This document shows positions 24,233 to 36,650 of a DNA stretch of 64,000 nt, piece after piece. The translations under genes and the position numbers were made by a program. The notes beneath the pieces were generated by a model that made no database searches, was not told the origin of the DNA, and saw only the letters and a program-made list of their open reading frames with translations. The stretch's first letter is position 1, and each line of letters opens with the position of its first letter. This DNA is from Heterobasidion occidentale (Eukaryota; Basidiomycota; Agaricomycetes; Russulales; Bondarzewiaceae), in the NCBI GenBank assembly GCA_039111635.1, contig JBCAQO010000013.1, positions 372,001 through 436,000 of the forward strand. The letters run 5' to 3'.

Positions 24233-24911
24233 ATGGCGCTGACGGGCAGCCCGGACGTCCATTCGCACGCAACGCCCTCCTGGGGGGGCGCAGACACGAT
24301 CGCCGAGGGCCTCAGTGCGCTCGAGACGTACAGGAAGAAGGATCCTTCCAAAGGTGCGCACCCGTGCTTCTCATGCATTTTGAAACTTTTGGTGCTGACC
24401 CATATACTATGTGCTGGTGATTGGGCTCGTGGTTCTTGTCGTGATCGTTGATGTGGATGTTGTTGGGTTGAGCAGTGGTCGTGCGCTTCAAGGCGGTCGG
24501 CAATGCACCAATCATGAAGCAGAATTTCTTCAAAGTGACAGTGTCGAATCGTTTCCAAGCAGTCATCCAGTTTCTGCGCAAGGAGCTGGGGTGGAAGGCC
24601 GGGGAACCGTTGGTGCGCCCGTCCGTCTCGTCTATCACAAGAACGTGGCCTGATGGAGACACCGTTGTCGACGTGCAGTTCACGTATATCAACTTGGCAT
24701 TCTCGCCCGCTCCTGACGATTCTGTCGCCAACCTATACCGGGTAAGCATATCTTTCTGTGTTGGGTCTGTCTCAAACAGATTTGCTCTCAGTCGTTTGCT
24801 ACCGACGGCCACCTCATTGTAAACTATAGGTTCGTCTTAAAAGTCACTTTTTTGCATCGTGCTGGAATGCTGATCTCTGGCAATGGCAGTACGACGGCTG
24901 CCTGGGGTTAA
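24233..24911 (+). CDS. ATG12: Autophagy ubiquitin-like protein ATG12
   Basis: Ubiquitin-like modifier conjugated to ATG5; the conjugate with ATG16 promotes ATG8 lipidation on the growing autophagosome. Five exons: 24233-24353, 24476-24612, 24679-24741, 24792-24829, 24890-24911; 381 nt in total, 126 residues plus stop. Family blocks are nearly unmistakable: [70 protein letters not shown] and the C-terminal TTAAWG. The terminal glycine needed for E1/E2 transfer is present. The short N-terminal extension (about 40 residues) precedes the ubiquitin fold. An in-frame stretch continues upstream of 24233 without ATG, so 24233 is taken as the start. Convergent with ATG27. Confidence 0.95.
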
Positions 24912-25102
24912 TATGTACTTGTAGGAAGCCCGATATGGAGCTCCCATTCTCCATTATATAAGTAATACGGTCAGCAGAAATACACAACAAAGACACCTCG
25001 AACCGATGCCGAAATAATCTACAGCATATCCACCCGGCCATTCTGCCTCATCATCGTACACGAACAAACTTGCAAACTCGTATCTCACGCGTTTTTCTGA
25101 TT

Positions 25103-26609
25103 TCACTTCGCCGTCCCGTAGTTCGTCTTCAGCCCGTGCTTCGGGCTCGGCTTCAACGGGATCTGCTCGTCGAACCTGAACACGTCTTCTTCCCCGTGCG
25201 CATTGACCATTTCGTCCTCGTCCTCGTCTATCAGGTCGATGTCTTCTTGCGCCCATTGTAAGAGCTTGGACTCGCTGATGGCACCCCGGAACCGCGAGCG
25301 GCGGAACGCGCGGACATAGGGCGCGAGGCGCCGACGAACGGCCGACGGGGGGTGCATAAGAATGTATCCGACGAAGAAGAACCCTGCGCTGTTCAGAGAA
25401 AGGCGTAAATGTCTTCAAAAAGATGGTCCGCGAAATGAGTCAAAGGACGTACGTCGTGCAAAGCAAGATGGTCATCATCGACGCGCGGGAAGCGTGGTCA
25501 GAGACGGGCGGCGGCTGCGTAAATTTATCTTTATCGTCCTCTGGCGGTGGACGGTGGCCCTCGGCAGGTGGCGGCGTATGGTCTTTCTCAGGAGAATCCT
25601 CGGAGGGTGGAGGCGGCTTCGGCTGCGAGGGCACGGCCTGCATGTTCCCGCACGCATGCTTCGTCTTCCAGTTGAACGTGTGTGTCCCGTTGAAGGTCCA
25701 GCCGAACGTGGGCTCGGAAGGCTAGTAACTCCGTGTCAATGGGACGCGATAAGTACGAGACGGGATCGGGGAGCATTCGGGGTATGAGCAAAAATAGCGC
25801 GCGCTGGAACACTTATGGGGCTTGGAATATGGGAAAAAACTCACGTCTGGAGCTTTGGGATCACAGATAAACTGGAATAGAGCCTTCTGTGGCGTATCCA
25901 CATAGTAGCCACCGTTAAGATGTACCCATAGAGAAGCTGTGGAAATGGGGTGCAGCTCAGTAAGGGGCGCTCGCGTGTGATGCTTTTGGGGTATGGGCAT
26001 AGAGTGCGGATAGCGTGTAGTACGCACGAGGGGAGTTTTCGTGCGCCTCGCCCAGCATTGCGCGCACGCTGAAGCGGCTTGCGGGCGCTGCGGACGATGC
26101 ATCTTTTTCGGAGAAATTGGCAACTACTGGCACAAGTTGCAGAATTCTGGGAGCCTCAGAGCGATGGTCTGGACGGCGGTTAATAGCTGTCGATGGCTGA
26201 GGACGGTGGTCTATACAATGAGGCTCGGGATCGCTCACTCGTCATGCAGAACCAGGTCCCTTGAGCGCACTAAAGAAATCGTATAATTTGAATGTAGGTC
26301 AGTTGTTTCCGGATCAGCAAGTGACGCGATGGTATGCACCTGTTCATGCTCAGGCAATGTGGTGTCCCTCTTCAGCGGTCCATCCAGGCTCAAGTCATAT
26401 ACGACCTTCGTCACGGTCGGAGGGGTCTGCCTCTCAAACTCGATCGTCTTCTTCCGCGCTTGCACGCTCTTGAATAGCGGACACAGATCGAATGTCAAGC
26501 GGCCAACCGTGAACCGGCAGTCTCGGGTGAGCGACCTGAGCGACACCGGGTCAGACGCCGTCGCCGCAGAGACCAGGGCGGAAAGCGTGAAGATGGCGGC
26601 GACAAGCAT
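25103..26609 (-). CDS. ATG27: Autophagy-related protein 27 (ATG27), type I membrane protein
   Basis: Transmembrane protein cycling between Golgi, endosome and pre-autophagosomal structure; helps ATG9 traffic in yeast. Multi-exon minus-strand gene with a hydrophobic signal peptide (MLVAAIFTLSALVSAATA), a lumenal mannose-6-phosphate-receptor-like domain with Cys pairs (DCRF...LCPL, CAQGTWFC), YDLSLDGPL, LWVHLNGGYYVD and FICDPKAP. A Pro/Asp-rich linker (PPPPSEDSPEKDHTPPP) follows, then a hydrophobic span reading AGFFFVGYILMHPP and a cytosolic acidic tail with FDEQIPL and a final YGTAK. Exon 1 ends at the splice after LPEHEQ, and introns are about 70-100 bp. The stop codons of ATG12 and ATG27 are only about 190 bp apart. 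Confidence 0.87.
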
Positions 26610-27696
26610 CGTGGTGGTTGTGGACGGCGAGGGCCTGGTGTATTTCCGTCATGGGAAGCCATGCTGCACAGATAGTCGACCTCGGCATACCGCTAGCTCC
26701 CAAAAGACTCTCAGAGGTGGGGCCAAGCCGCGAGCCACGTGCTCATCAGCATCTGTCCTCGGACTCTTCCTGCTCTTCTTCCGAACGCTCGCGCCCTTTT
26801 GTCCGAGTCAGCTGGCCGCTCTTTCTGGTGCGTGGCCATTTTCTGTGCCTTTCTTCCACTATCTGGAGGATGTTGAACGTTGAAAAGCTGCATAGACTGC
26901 TGAGACCATGATAGGTTTGTCTGTGCGAGTGAGAGTTACGGGGTCAATAGAGCTCCCCGGCGTGTGTTTCTTGCGCAATATTCTTATCTTCGGCGCAATA
27001 CTTGCGTCCTATGAGGGGTTCAGGGCAGAGCCATGGAAGAACTAAAACTCAAGGAGGCTTTCGTATCTTTGCCCTGGCAGAGCATGGCGGAAGGCTTTAT
27101 TGATTGGCTCGACCGAACGAGGGTGTGGTTCTCGAACAGTCATGCTCGTGATCACCTACAAACCGACTCGACTCATCAACGGGCCGGGTCATATTGGATC
27201 AACAGGTTCACTTCTCGACTTCGCGCCTACCGCTCTGCATCCCCGTCGCCTGAGAGGTCGGCAAATGATCATGTCTCGAACCACTGCATAGCGAACCATC
27301 CACGTTGCCTTCAGCAGGTGTCATCAGGATCGCCTGCACGTTTTCGAATGATCGCCGCCTTTTGAGTTTTCCTGGGCTCCGTCGCCGTTTCTTTCGAGCT
27401 AGCAGAGAGGGGCTTCGAGGGCATCGGCACTGCGTCGGCCCAGCCTCGTGATATCGGTCAAATTACTTGACCTCATTTCACGTACCTGTGTGCCAGCCAT
27501 GAGTCTTCAAGGCGTCACCCGCCGCCCGCACGGTCCGCTCGCAGTCGCATCTGCGTGGAATGATCTCCCCGATCCCCCATAACTCACACGGCTCCGCGTC
27601 TTCTCGACGCGTTATAAAGCCTGGTGTGCATCGGCGCGTCCGCAACGCCTCGCAATTGTCCCCCTTGTTCTCGTCGGCACGCCGCACGTACGTACG
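26610..27696. other. Intergenic region between divergent ATG27 and PL26 genes
   Basis: 1.09 kb. ORFs at 27033-27365 and on the minus strand at 27478-27882 have no recognisable family, splice logic or codon pattern, and I treat them as chance. Promoters of both flanking genes should lie here. Confidence 0.5.
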
Positions 27697-30600
27697 ATGT
27701 CGACGCAATCTGCTGCTAAGGCCATTGCTGCCGACGGTGTTGATCTCAAGTGGCTCGACGGAAAGGCGCCCAGCACCACGATATCGGGAGCTGCGTTTGG
27801 TGTTCCGTGGCCGCAGGGCGCAGTTGACAGGACTACGTCCATTGCGCTTACGTCCTCGGATGGCAAGGGAGTTCCTGTGCAAACCTGGCCTTTAGCATAG
27901 TAAGCATTCCTATATATGCACACCTGTCGTCGTTCGATTTTTTGATTTTTGCATACGATAGCTGGCCGGACGGAAGTCTGAAATGGACGGGACACGCTTT
28001 GGCCGCCAGCGAAGGCTTGTCAGACGGGTACCATCTCGCACCTGCCACGCCCACAGAGCCCTCTGCGCCTGTGGATGTCACTGACTCTGATGGAAAAATC
28101 ACAGTGACGACCGGGTCATTCTCCGGTGCGCCCTAATTTATCTTCACACCTAATTGTATTATTGAGTAGAGAGCGCAGCGGTGTTCAATAAGTCGGGATC
28201 TACTCTGATCGACAATTTGAGCCTGAATGGCCAAACAAAAGCCAGTGCAGGGCAACTCATCATACACGTCCAGAATGCTCCGGATGAGCCTGAGCTTACC
28301 GGTTCGAAGCCTTCAGTACTGGCGACTGTTGGAAACATCCAATCTGTTACCGTAGAGCAGGACGGGCCCGTTCGCGCAGTTATCAAGGTACTCATTCAAA
28401 TCAATTCAAGTACTTCTCCATTTGAAGCTTACCATCTTTGTAAGGTCTCTGGCAATTATCAAGGCGACGGTCACGAGTCGTTCTTGCCTTTCACTGTCCG
28501 GTTTTACATCTCCGCAGGGTCTACCGCGATTCGGATTGTCCATTTCTTCATCTACGATGGCGACCAGTTTAGCGACTTCATAAAAGGAATTGTAAGTAAT
28601 CCTACAACGATCTAGATCACTCTCCCTCAACCTGTCATATCCCTCAGGGCCTGACATTCTCTGCACCTCTGACTGACGAGTTGTACAACCGACATGTTCG
28701 CTTTGTCACTTCAGAGGGTGGAATCTGGGGTGAAGCCGTGCGCGGCCTTTCAGGACTGCGTCGTGACGCCACCGCCGCGGTCCTCACCCCCCAATTCGAG
28801 GGCCAAGCGACGCCCGACATCTCCACCTGGGTCACGACCATCTCGTCCGAGATCGACCAGCTGCCCGTCTGGTCCGACTTCACGCTCGACCAGCTCTCGC
28901 CCGCGCACTTCACGGTCGCGAAGCGGACGAACGCGGGGAGCAAGGCGAGCTTCTTGCGCAACGCGGGCTTTGGGGATAAGGCGGCGGGCGTGGGATACGT
29001 GGGCGGGGCGACGAATGGGGGCGTCGTGTTTGCCCTGAAGGACTTCTGGCAGGGCGCGCCGAGGGGGCTGGATATCAGGAATGCCGGCGATAGTACGGGT
29101 ACTGTTACACTTTGGGCGTATAGTCCGAGGGTGAGCGAGACATGGCTTCCTGCTCTGCATTTCTTGCTGAAGAGATTTCCATCAAATGAAAGGCACAAGC
29201 TATGGATATGAGGCACTACGACACCGTTGCTCATGGGGTACGTGCTTCTGTACTATGCCTCTAGATAACTTCGGCTCGTGCTAATACCGCATTGTACAGC
29301 TTGACCTTACTTACGAAGACGTGGGTGATCCAGACCCCAACCCTATTGGCGTTGGTCGTTCCTACGAGGTCACCCTACAAGTGGTACCTTCCACTCCGTC
29401 CCGCTCAGATCTCGTTGCATTCGCTTCTGTTATCGTATGTTTTGACATCTCTTCAGCACGAGATCAACGTTTCACCATTAATCATATATTCAGGCTCAAA
29501 CTCCACAAGTAATCGCTTCTCCTGAATTTTATGTATCCCGCCATTTGTTTGGTGGTAGATGGCGAGTATCAGAAGTTGATCTTACTTCGAAATTTTCCTC
29601 ATGAGAAGTTCCATAATTATCAGGAACGTGCCAGACAATTCAACTAGCGGGGCCAGCGCTATCGAGAAACAAAAGAGTGACCTCCTCGACTTCTACGTTG
29701 CTGTGCGTTTCTATTTCTTGCTCAAAACCATCTCTTCTGTTTTGCTTGACTGACACCTCTGTTTTTAGGAGGTATCCCAGAGACAGTTCTATGGATTCTG
29801 GGACTATGGTGATGTTATGCATACGTATGGTGTGTCGTAGCATCACGATCGCAAATTGTTCCCGCTCATAAATTCTGCTTGCTACGACAGATCAGACAAG
29901 ACATACCTGGCGATACGATGTTGGCGGTTTGTGAGTCTTACTTGAGCTCTGAGTACGTGTGAATACTGAGATTTCAAAGGCATGGGACAATGGCGAAATA
30001 GGTCAGCATGATCGATGCACAACCTGATTGTGATCTTGACGAAACTTGTCGCTTGTAGCCACGGACCTCTGGTTATGGATGTCATTCCTCCGGACCGGAC
30101 GCGCAGACGTCTTCCGTATGGCGTCTGCAATGACGCGTCACCTTTCAGAGGTCGACTTCCACCACATCGGGCCCTTCGCTGGCCTAGGCAGTCGCCATCA
30201 TGTCACTCACTGGGGAGACGGCGCCAAAGAAGCGCGCATCACAAGCAGCACGCTGAAGCGCCCATTCTACTACCTCACCAGTACGCTCGCCCTCTAGACC
30301 ATCCTTCGTCTGATTTAACTGCTTGTATCAGCGGACGAGTTGATTGGCGATATCATGGAGTACTCGCTCCAAGCCGACCAGACCTTGCTGCAGTGGGAGC
30401 CCTTGCGCAAAGTGTCCGCTCTACCACCACAAGCTCCCAGCCGTGTCCGCATCGGGCCAGATTGGACTGCACTGGCAGGCAACTGGTTCACGCAGTGGGA
30501 GCGGACAAACGACACGAAATGGAGAGATCGTATCAAGGTCGGCATGGTACGTATCCGGCTGCTTTTCGAGTCCCAACGTGACTTGTCTTGGCTGACTCTT

Positions 30601-31698
30601 GCGCGGGCAGACGGACATCGCTGGGTTCAAGTACGGCTTGTTTACGGGAAGCGCTGCCGCCGTCGGGTGGTTCCCCGATACTGCTCACCTGGTAGACGAA
30701 GGCGGGGAGGGCACCTCGACGTAAGTCTGGTCCAAACGCGCGAGCCCAGCAGCTCAATGCATAATGTGCTTCGTTGCAGATACCATCTGTCTATGGTGTT
30801 CGGTGGCGGCGAGTTCCTTATGGAGCTCGTCGAGACGATTACGGACGTGCCGGGCTTTGACTCGGCATGGGTCGACTTCTGCAAGTACTACAATGCCTCT
30901 AATGCAGAGTACGTGAGATCTGCTTTCGATAGCTCGTTCAGACACTCACGTCTATCTGCCCAGCCAAACCGCGCGATATGGAAAGCCAATGACCGCACGG
31001 ACTTTCTCCTACGTGAGCGACTAAACGATATCCCCACGAATGATCTGATGACTGAAGTGTGTTCTTGCTATCTTCCTCTCACCCGGCATATAAGTGGTAT
31101 GCCAAACTCCAAGCATATGCAGGTTCGTCTGTCCCTAGATGATTTGTGCTCAACCAAGTGCCCACACGCTGACCGGATCGTTCTCCAGGAGAGCGGCTCA
31201 ACGACGACACAATCAAACAAGCCGCCTGGGCCATCCTCAACGCCAACAGCATCGGCATCTGGCCGGCCGTTACCCAGGTCGGCGGGACCGACGTGCCCAA
31301 CCCTGTCAACGAGGTGCGCGGGCTCTCTATCACGCCGAACCGTCTTGTTACGCTTCTGACATCCAACGCGCTTATATTTGTTGGGTATGCCGCAGATCGC
31401 TAACGTCGCCACGAACGACGCCGCGGGCCTCTCCCTCGCACAATACGCCGTGCTCGCCATCGCGCCGCAGTTCGCACCCAACAGCTTCACCAGTGCCGAC
31501 CTCTCCGTACTTAGATCCTCGGTGCACACCGCAGAGGGCGACGAGACGACGCTCAACGGGACCACTACCATCACCAGTGCCGACGAAGACGAAGACGAAA
31601 AGCGCGCGGTCAAGCACGAATCGAGCGCACACGCGGCGACGTCCGGTGGGCGGAGGAAGACGAGGACACTGTGGAAGCGGGCGCTGTGCCTGCAGTGA
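27697..31698 (+). CDS. Exo-rhamnogalacturonan lyase-like protein (PL26 type)
   Basis: Likely acts on the rhamnogalacturonan backbone of pectin by exo beta-elimination. About 15 exons with short introns. N-terminal beta domain: VDLKWLDGKAP, GVPWPQGAV, PVQTWP, then YWPDGSLKWTGHAL. Middle: GNYQGDGHESFLPFTVRFY, FIYDGDQFSDF, GLTF-x-PL. Catalytic-barrel part: FYGFWDYGDVMHTY, FAWDNGEIATDLWLWM, LSEVDFHHIGPF, GSRHHVTHWGDG, GPDWTALAGNWFTQWE, FGGGEFLMELVE, and near the end LSLAQYAVLAIA. This is the order seen in the Penicillium PcRGLX family, recalled rather than aligned. No signal peptide is evident at the 27697 start, so the protein may be intracellular or the first exon may be missing. The Lys/Arg-rich tail after about 31560 is unusual and may be partly mis-assigned. 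Confidence 0.82.
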
Positions 31699-32528
31699 CG
31701 GACACGGGACTCACGGTAGCACCGATAGCAGCTGGCAGTCCAACACGACGAGTCGAGTCGACTCAATTCGATTCGTCGTCCGTCTGTTTGTATGCTGGTC
31801 GGCCGATCGGCGTTATATACGATGCGCATGTAACTCGCACCCGCATGTCCCTTAGTTGCTTGATCTCCGCGGGTTTTCGCAGTTCGAAACATCTGCCGAC
31901 TGCGTCCCCAACCGAGCCTCAAGTATGCATGCTCGTGCAACGAGCCGTCGCCCCATCGACCCCGCTTCCACGCTCGCGGCGTAAGACAGCGGGCGCGCCT
32001 GCGCCCGTGCGAGAGTTCGGCAGCAGACACGTGCGAGCATGCTCAAGAAATTGATGCTAACAAGTGCCCAAGGAGAGACGATGAGTTCAAACCTCACGAA
32101 GCCACAATCACGCATTCGCCCCAACATCGCACGAAGAGGAGTTAAGTCAGTGCGCAGCTAGACGCGTCGTAATAGAAAAGACAGACAGGAGTAAAGAAGG
32201 CTAGATCACACACAACAGGAGACTCAAGTAAACAGACAAACGGCCAGACAGACAGACGGACAGACAGACAAGCAAACGACCAAACAACCAATAAAGAAGG
32301 ACATAGATCACGTCGGCCCTCCCCACGTTCGAGCCTTTCATAGGTCCCCAACTTCTTTTGTTTTTCCCTTCCTCTAACACAAGCCAAGGCTCCCACCCTC
32401 CACTCAATACGGATATCATAAATACGCGCGTCGGACGCACGATCGCGCCGACGTGCAAAAACTTTAGGAAAACTCAGAGGCTGTCGATCCTACAAACCCC
32501 ATCACGACCACGCCACCAGTCAGCGCAA
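31699..32528. other. Convergent intergenic region with CAGA-type simple repeat
   Basis: 830 bp between the PL26 stop and the DUF6534 stop. It contains an imperfect AAACAGACAAACGGCCAGAC-like simple repeat at about 32230-32285. No gene is supported; the overlapping ORFs differ in frame and lack family signals. Confidence 0.6.
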
Positions 32529-35500
32529 CTAAACGACAAAAAAAAAAGAGCGGACGCACGTCCTCCGGTCAAACGTCAGCGGCTCCTTCGAGTCCTCGAA
32601 CTTGTACGTGCTCGGGCTCGGCCCGGGCCCGTCGAGCATCCCGCGGTGCAGGTGCTGCTGCGAGTCCGTGCGGCGGTCGATGCTCGTCTGGACGACGATC
32701 TCGAGCGGCTCCAGGCGCTGCGATGAGATCAACAAGAGAACGTCAGCTTAGCTCGTCGGATGTCATATGAGTGAAATACAAAGATGGAAGAGAAAGAAGA
32801 GAAGGCGACGAGATGAAAAAAATGGAAGTCGTCCCCAAAAGACATAAGACAATAAGAAAAGAATACAGCCCATTGAAACGTGTAACACCGGCAACGACAA
32901 CGGTAACATCACAGAATGAAAGCGAAGCGCGAGATGAAACGCACCTTGCCGGTCCCAGGGCGCGTCGTCTCGTCCGTCGTCGACGGGCGATTGTTCGCGC
33001 TCGGGTGCGTGATGCGCGACAGGTGGATCGACACGCCCTCAGACGCCTTGTCGCGCAGCAGCTCGCGGTTGTTGAGGCTGTTGCACGCGATGCCACGGAG
33101 TCCCCAGCACGACGGAGGTCGCCAAAGAAAAGATACATGCGAACAGGGGTACGAATAGCGATGTTGCACCATTAGCCAGTCGTACAGGAATGAAACAGAG
33201 CGGGGAAGACGCACATCGCGAGGTACGCGTTGACGTACACTGCTCGGATCCGAAGACGAACATAGTGAGATCAGAGCTGCCAAGCACCGCGAACAGGCAC
33301 ACGCACGTTTGCTCAGCTGGATATAGAACGCGATGAAAACCATGTTATTCGGCATCGCCGCGTACTATATGCGCGTGGAAGAAGAGAGGTAAAATCAGCA
33401 TGCGTCCCGAAGTATGGTTTATCTGCAGGCGAGCGAGCCTGAAGCAAGGGAGGGGAGGAGATGTGGAAGAACGGACTGACCAAAATCATCCCGAGCGTTG
33501 CGTCGATGCTGTTCGCGCGGGCATCGAAAGACGGCGCCGAAGCAACAGAGGAGACGACGTGTTAGTAACCATCGCTAGCCCTTAGTGGGCATCCTGATTC
33601 AGTCATAAGACGCACGCAGTGAGCAAGCCTATACGTACCGTCAGCATAATCACGAGAGCAAAAAAAAGAGCAACAAAGAACGCACCAGTGTTGATGGTAT
33701 ACAGCATCAGGACATTGATGATCGAATCAGTGCGCCTACGACACACAACACAAAACATGAGCCGGACTCACGCCCGCGCCAAAAAGAAAAAGCAATCGAC
33801 AGCTCGAAGAACGCACAGGTTAAACCCGCCGGTGCGCGACTTGTTGAGGAAGTAGCACAGCACGACGGCGATGTAGACGTCCGAGGACGTGCCCGCGGCA
33901 AAGTTGAGATAAAAAAGCGTCTGGAGGACCCGATCGGGCGCGTCAGCGCCGGTGGCGCTGTCGAGTGGCGGAGAGAAGGACGCACGGAGAGCTTGGACAG
34001 GTTCTCGATGGACGACAGCGAGAACGCCTTGACGGTGATGACTGATCGCGCGTACGAGGAGAATGTGCGTGTGAAGAGATGGCGAACAAGGTCAGACGCT
34101 TGAAAACGCGCTCTAAACAAAGAACGCACCAAGGCCGACAACTGTATGCGTACACAATTACGGATACACATGGGCACCGACGCATATACGCGCATATATC
34201 CACACGAAGGAGCGAGACGAGCAGAAGAAAGAAAGAAAAAAGCAAAAAGGGCAGCGGGGATGTCAGCATACTGCTGATGGTGGCGAGCAAAAAGCAGCTG
34301 ATTGTGCGATGGGATCGGGAGGATCGGGAGATAAGAGCCGCACAGCAGCGGCTGATCGGAGGACGATGGCAATGAATCGGAACCATGATCCTCTCGCCAC
34401 AATCCGCCAGATCCGCCGAAACCGGCAACAAGCAGGAAAAAAACGCACGCACCGAGATCGAAAGTTGACGTCGCCAGCTACGAACCACGACAAGTCAGCG
34501 CGCGTCCCGCTCATCCGAAAACAAGACGCCATCGGGGACAGGGGCAGGGATGACGAAAAGGGACGTACGACAAGCCCGGTCAAGAGCATGTTCTTGTTGC
34601 TCACTGCAATCGGCGTCAGCATTCACGTCGGCGTCAGCGCCGAAACGCCCGTCCATCCGATGAACCCTCCGAGCGCGAGGGACAAAGGACACGGGACTAG
34701 AGAAGAAAACAGGTGAAGCACGCACGTCTATATATCCGCCTGGCGAACATCCTAAACACGTGCACAACCGAGTCAGCATGAGAGCGCGTGCCGAACCACA
34801 GAGATCCGTGACATGGACTCGAGCATGAACGGGCAGAGAGCGAGCAATAGAGCTCGCTTGCTGGGAGAGGTATGGCCGGGGGGGAAAGAAGACGACGTAC
34901 GCTCGGACGAGGAAATCGGTGATCGACTGCACGTGAGCGGGGGTGCGCGCACGAACGCAGAACCAAGATCAGCCAACGCTGGCGCTCAGTCGCACGTGCC
35001 CGAGCGCACCGCAACTAAAAAAAGACAAACATACCGTGATCAAGACGTGGATCTGCACGAGCAAGCGAGTCACGTTACGGTACGCCCAAGCGGCGTCAGC
35101 GAGCCGATCGCGAAAAACGGTGAAAGAGGGGCAGACGCACCAGGAGACTCCTACGCGTCGCACACGGGCACACACGGGTACGCACGCACAAAAGAGGGAG
35201 GCGCAAGTCAGATTCGACGCTCGCGGGCCCAGAGGAGAACAAGGAGAACACGCGAATCCGGGCACGGAAGGCATGGAAGCATGGAAGCGAGGAGCACAGG
35301 GACACATAACCCGTCCTCGGAGACCAGAGATGGTACAGCTTCCCACGGGCGACATGGAACGAACGCACAAACAATAAGGAAAGGCACGCACCAGACAGGC
35401 TTGACGGTGAGCGCGGCGGGGGTGGCGAAGTTTGAGATGAGGTAGAAGTACATCATATGCGCATCGAACACGAATTCGAGCGTGTTGAGCAGCCTGAGCG

Positions 35501-35980
35501 CGGGGCGCCGCGATGCAGGAAGCACGAGGAGGAGTGGAAGCGAAACGAGCGTCAGAACGCGGGACAGGTCGGAGCGAGAGACGAGAGCGCGAACCATAGG
35601 AGTGCGATCTGGGGGGCGATGAGAAAACAATCAGCGTTGATCCAGCGCGGACGAGAGTCGAGGGAGACGCGAGATGTGTGGATAGAGGCGTTGTAAAAGA
35701 GGTGGTGGGATGGGGGATGACAGGGGAAGAAAGAGAAGGGACGCACGAACGCCTTGAGCGAGGGCCGGTCGCCTGCGCTGCGCTCATAGTAGACATAGGT
35801 CTGAGTGCATGTGATGCCGTAGAGTCTGTATGCGGTCGATGATAAAGGCAGTAATCAGGAGAAAATGCGGCGGAAACGAGGGACGGCAGAGAAGGGGACG
35901 CACATGCCGCTGATGAGCCCACCGACGAGCAGCGCGCCGAGGGTGTTGTCGAACGAGAATGCAGAGAGCACGGTGGACAT
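32529..35980 (-). CDS. DUF6534 seven-transmembrane protein with micro-exons (20 exons)
   Basis: Predicted plasma-membrane protein of a large basidiomycete family of unknown function. I resolved 20 exons (minus strand, in order): 35904-35980, 35747-35825, 35595-35608, 35392-35493, 35141-35150, 35035-35052, 34901-34926, 34726-34751, 34569-34603, 34453-34477, 34130-34141, 33986-34041, 33817-33920, 33686-33735, 33616-33628, 33481-33508, 33307-33364, 33215-33239, 32945-33077, 32529-32717. They total 1080 nt, 359 residues plus stop, with every phase consistent. Family landmarks appear only after splicing: GALLVGGLISG, YGITCTQTYVYY, ALLWLLNTLEFVFDAHMMY, FARRIYRLS, STFDLVVGLVITVKAF, LCYFLNKSRTGG, TDSIINVLMLYTINTG, MPNNMVFIAFYIQLSKLYVN, LNNREL. 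Five exons are 10-18 bp. Introns are 57-311 bp; 14 of 19 begin GTGCGT. Confidence 0.87.
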
Positions 35981-36007
35981 CGCCTTTCCCTATCGTTCGT
36001 CCTGTCG

Positions 36008-36037
36008 TGTGCTTTCGTGTGCCTTCGTGTGCTTTCG
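36008..36037 (+). repeat. Short tandem repeat upstream of DUF6534 start
   Basis: Three copies of a decamer close to TGTGCTTTCG (the middle one has CC for CT), about 30 bp before the DUF6534 ATG. It lies in the presumed leader or core promoter. Confidence 0.7.
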
Positions 36038-36112
36038 TTTCGCGCGTGTCCCTGCCTTTCTTTCTCGCTCAGCGCGAGCCCTCCGGCCTATGAACGTGGG
36101 AGCCCCTGGACG

Positions 36113-36650
36113 CACCGTGAGCGAGAACGTGAAATTAGCGAGCGAGACGGCGAGCACCGGGTAAGCAGAAGGAGAGGGGGGGGACCAGATAGCGTCGGAG
36201 GGAGGGAGGAGTAAAAGAACGGTCGACGAGGAGGAACGTGAGCGCGGACACGCCCGAATTCGTCGCTGCCAGCCGTCCGACGTCCGGCCACCATGCAGCT
36301 CCATTTCCCACCTTGGTTCTTTTACTTCATTTTTCCCCACCACCTCCCTGGGCTTCGCATTCTCGCACGACAATCCCTCCTCCTCTGCAACAGCCCGGCC
36401 TCCATTGTCCCCCTTCCAGAGCCTCTGGCACAAGTCTCTGTGCGCGCTAAGTCTCTGCACATCGTCGTCATGCCACCTTGCACGCAAGCACCAACCAGTC
36501 ACCAACCTCTACCGCTGACACGTGTCCGCCGCTCGACAACAACGGCAACACCCTCGCTTTGTCCCAGGATGCCGAGTGACAGGTCTTGACCACGACTGTC
36601 AACACTCTCCTGAGAACCTTACAGTAAAGAAAATGCCTATCATGATCATG
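36113..36650 (+). repeat. Upstream flank of DUF6534, duplicated at about 38214-38686
   Basis: Direct-orientation similarity to 38214-38686, clear over the block containing CTCCATTTCCCACCTTGG, CGCATTCTCGCACGACAATC and ATGCCGAGTGACAGG/GTGCCGAGTGACAGG. Similarity appears to continue weakly to about 36830, where GTCGCGTCGCATCCAGCCCC resembles 39030. This makes a third, diverged relative of the 13117/38687 duplication. Confidence 0.75.

Noticed and set aside
34604..34680. Exon encoding LALGGFIGWTGVSALTPT in the DUF6534 gene
   Set aside because: It looked like a membrane segment, but including it breaks the phase and is followed by a stop; skipping it joins RIYRL to SNKNMLLTGLV exactly.
34969..35922. 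317-codon minus-strand ORF
   Set aside because: It runs through several introns of the micro-exon gene in a frame that does not give the DUF6534 motifs.
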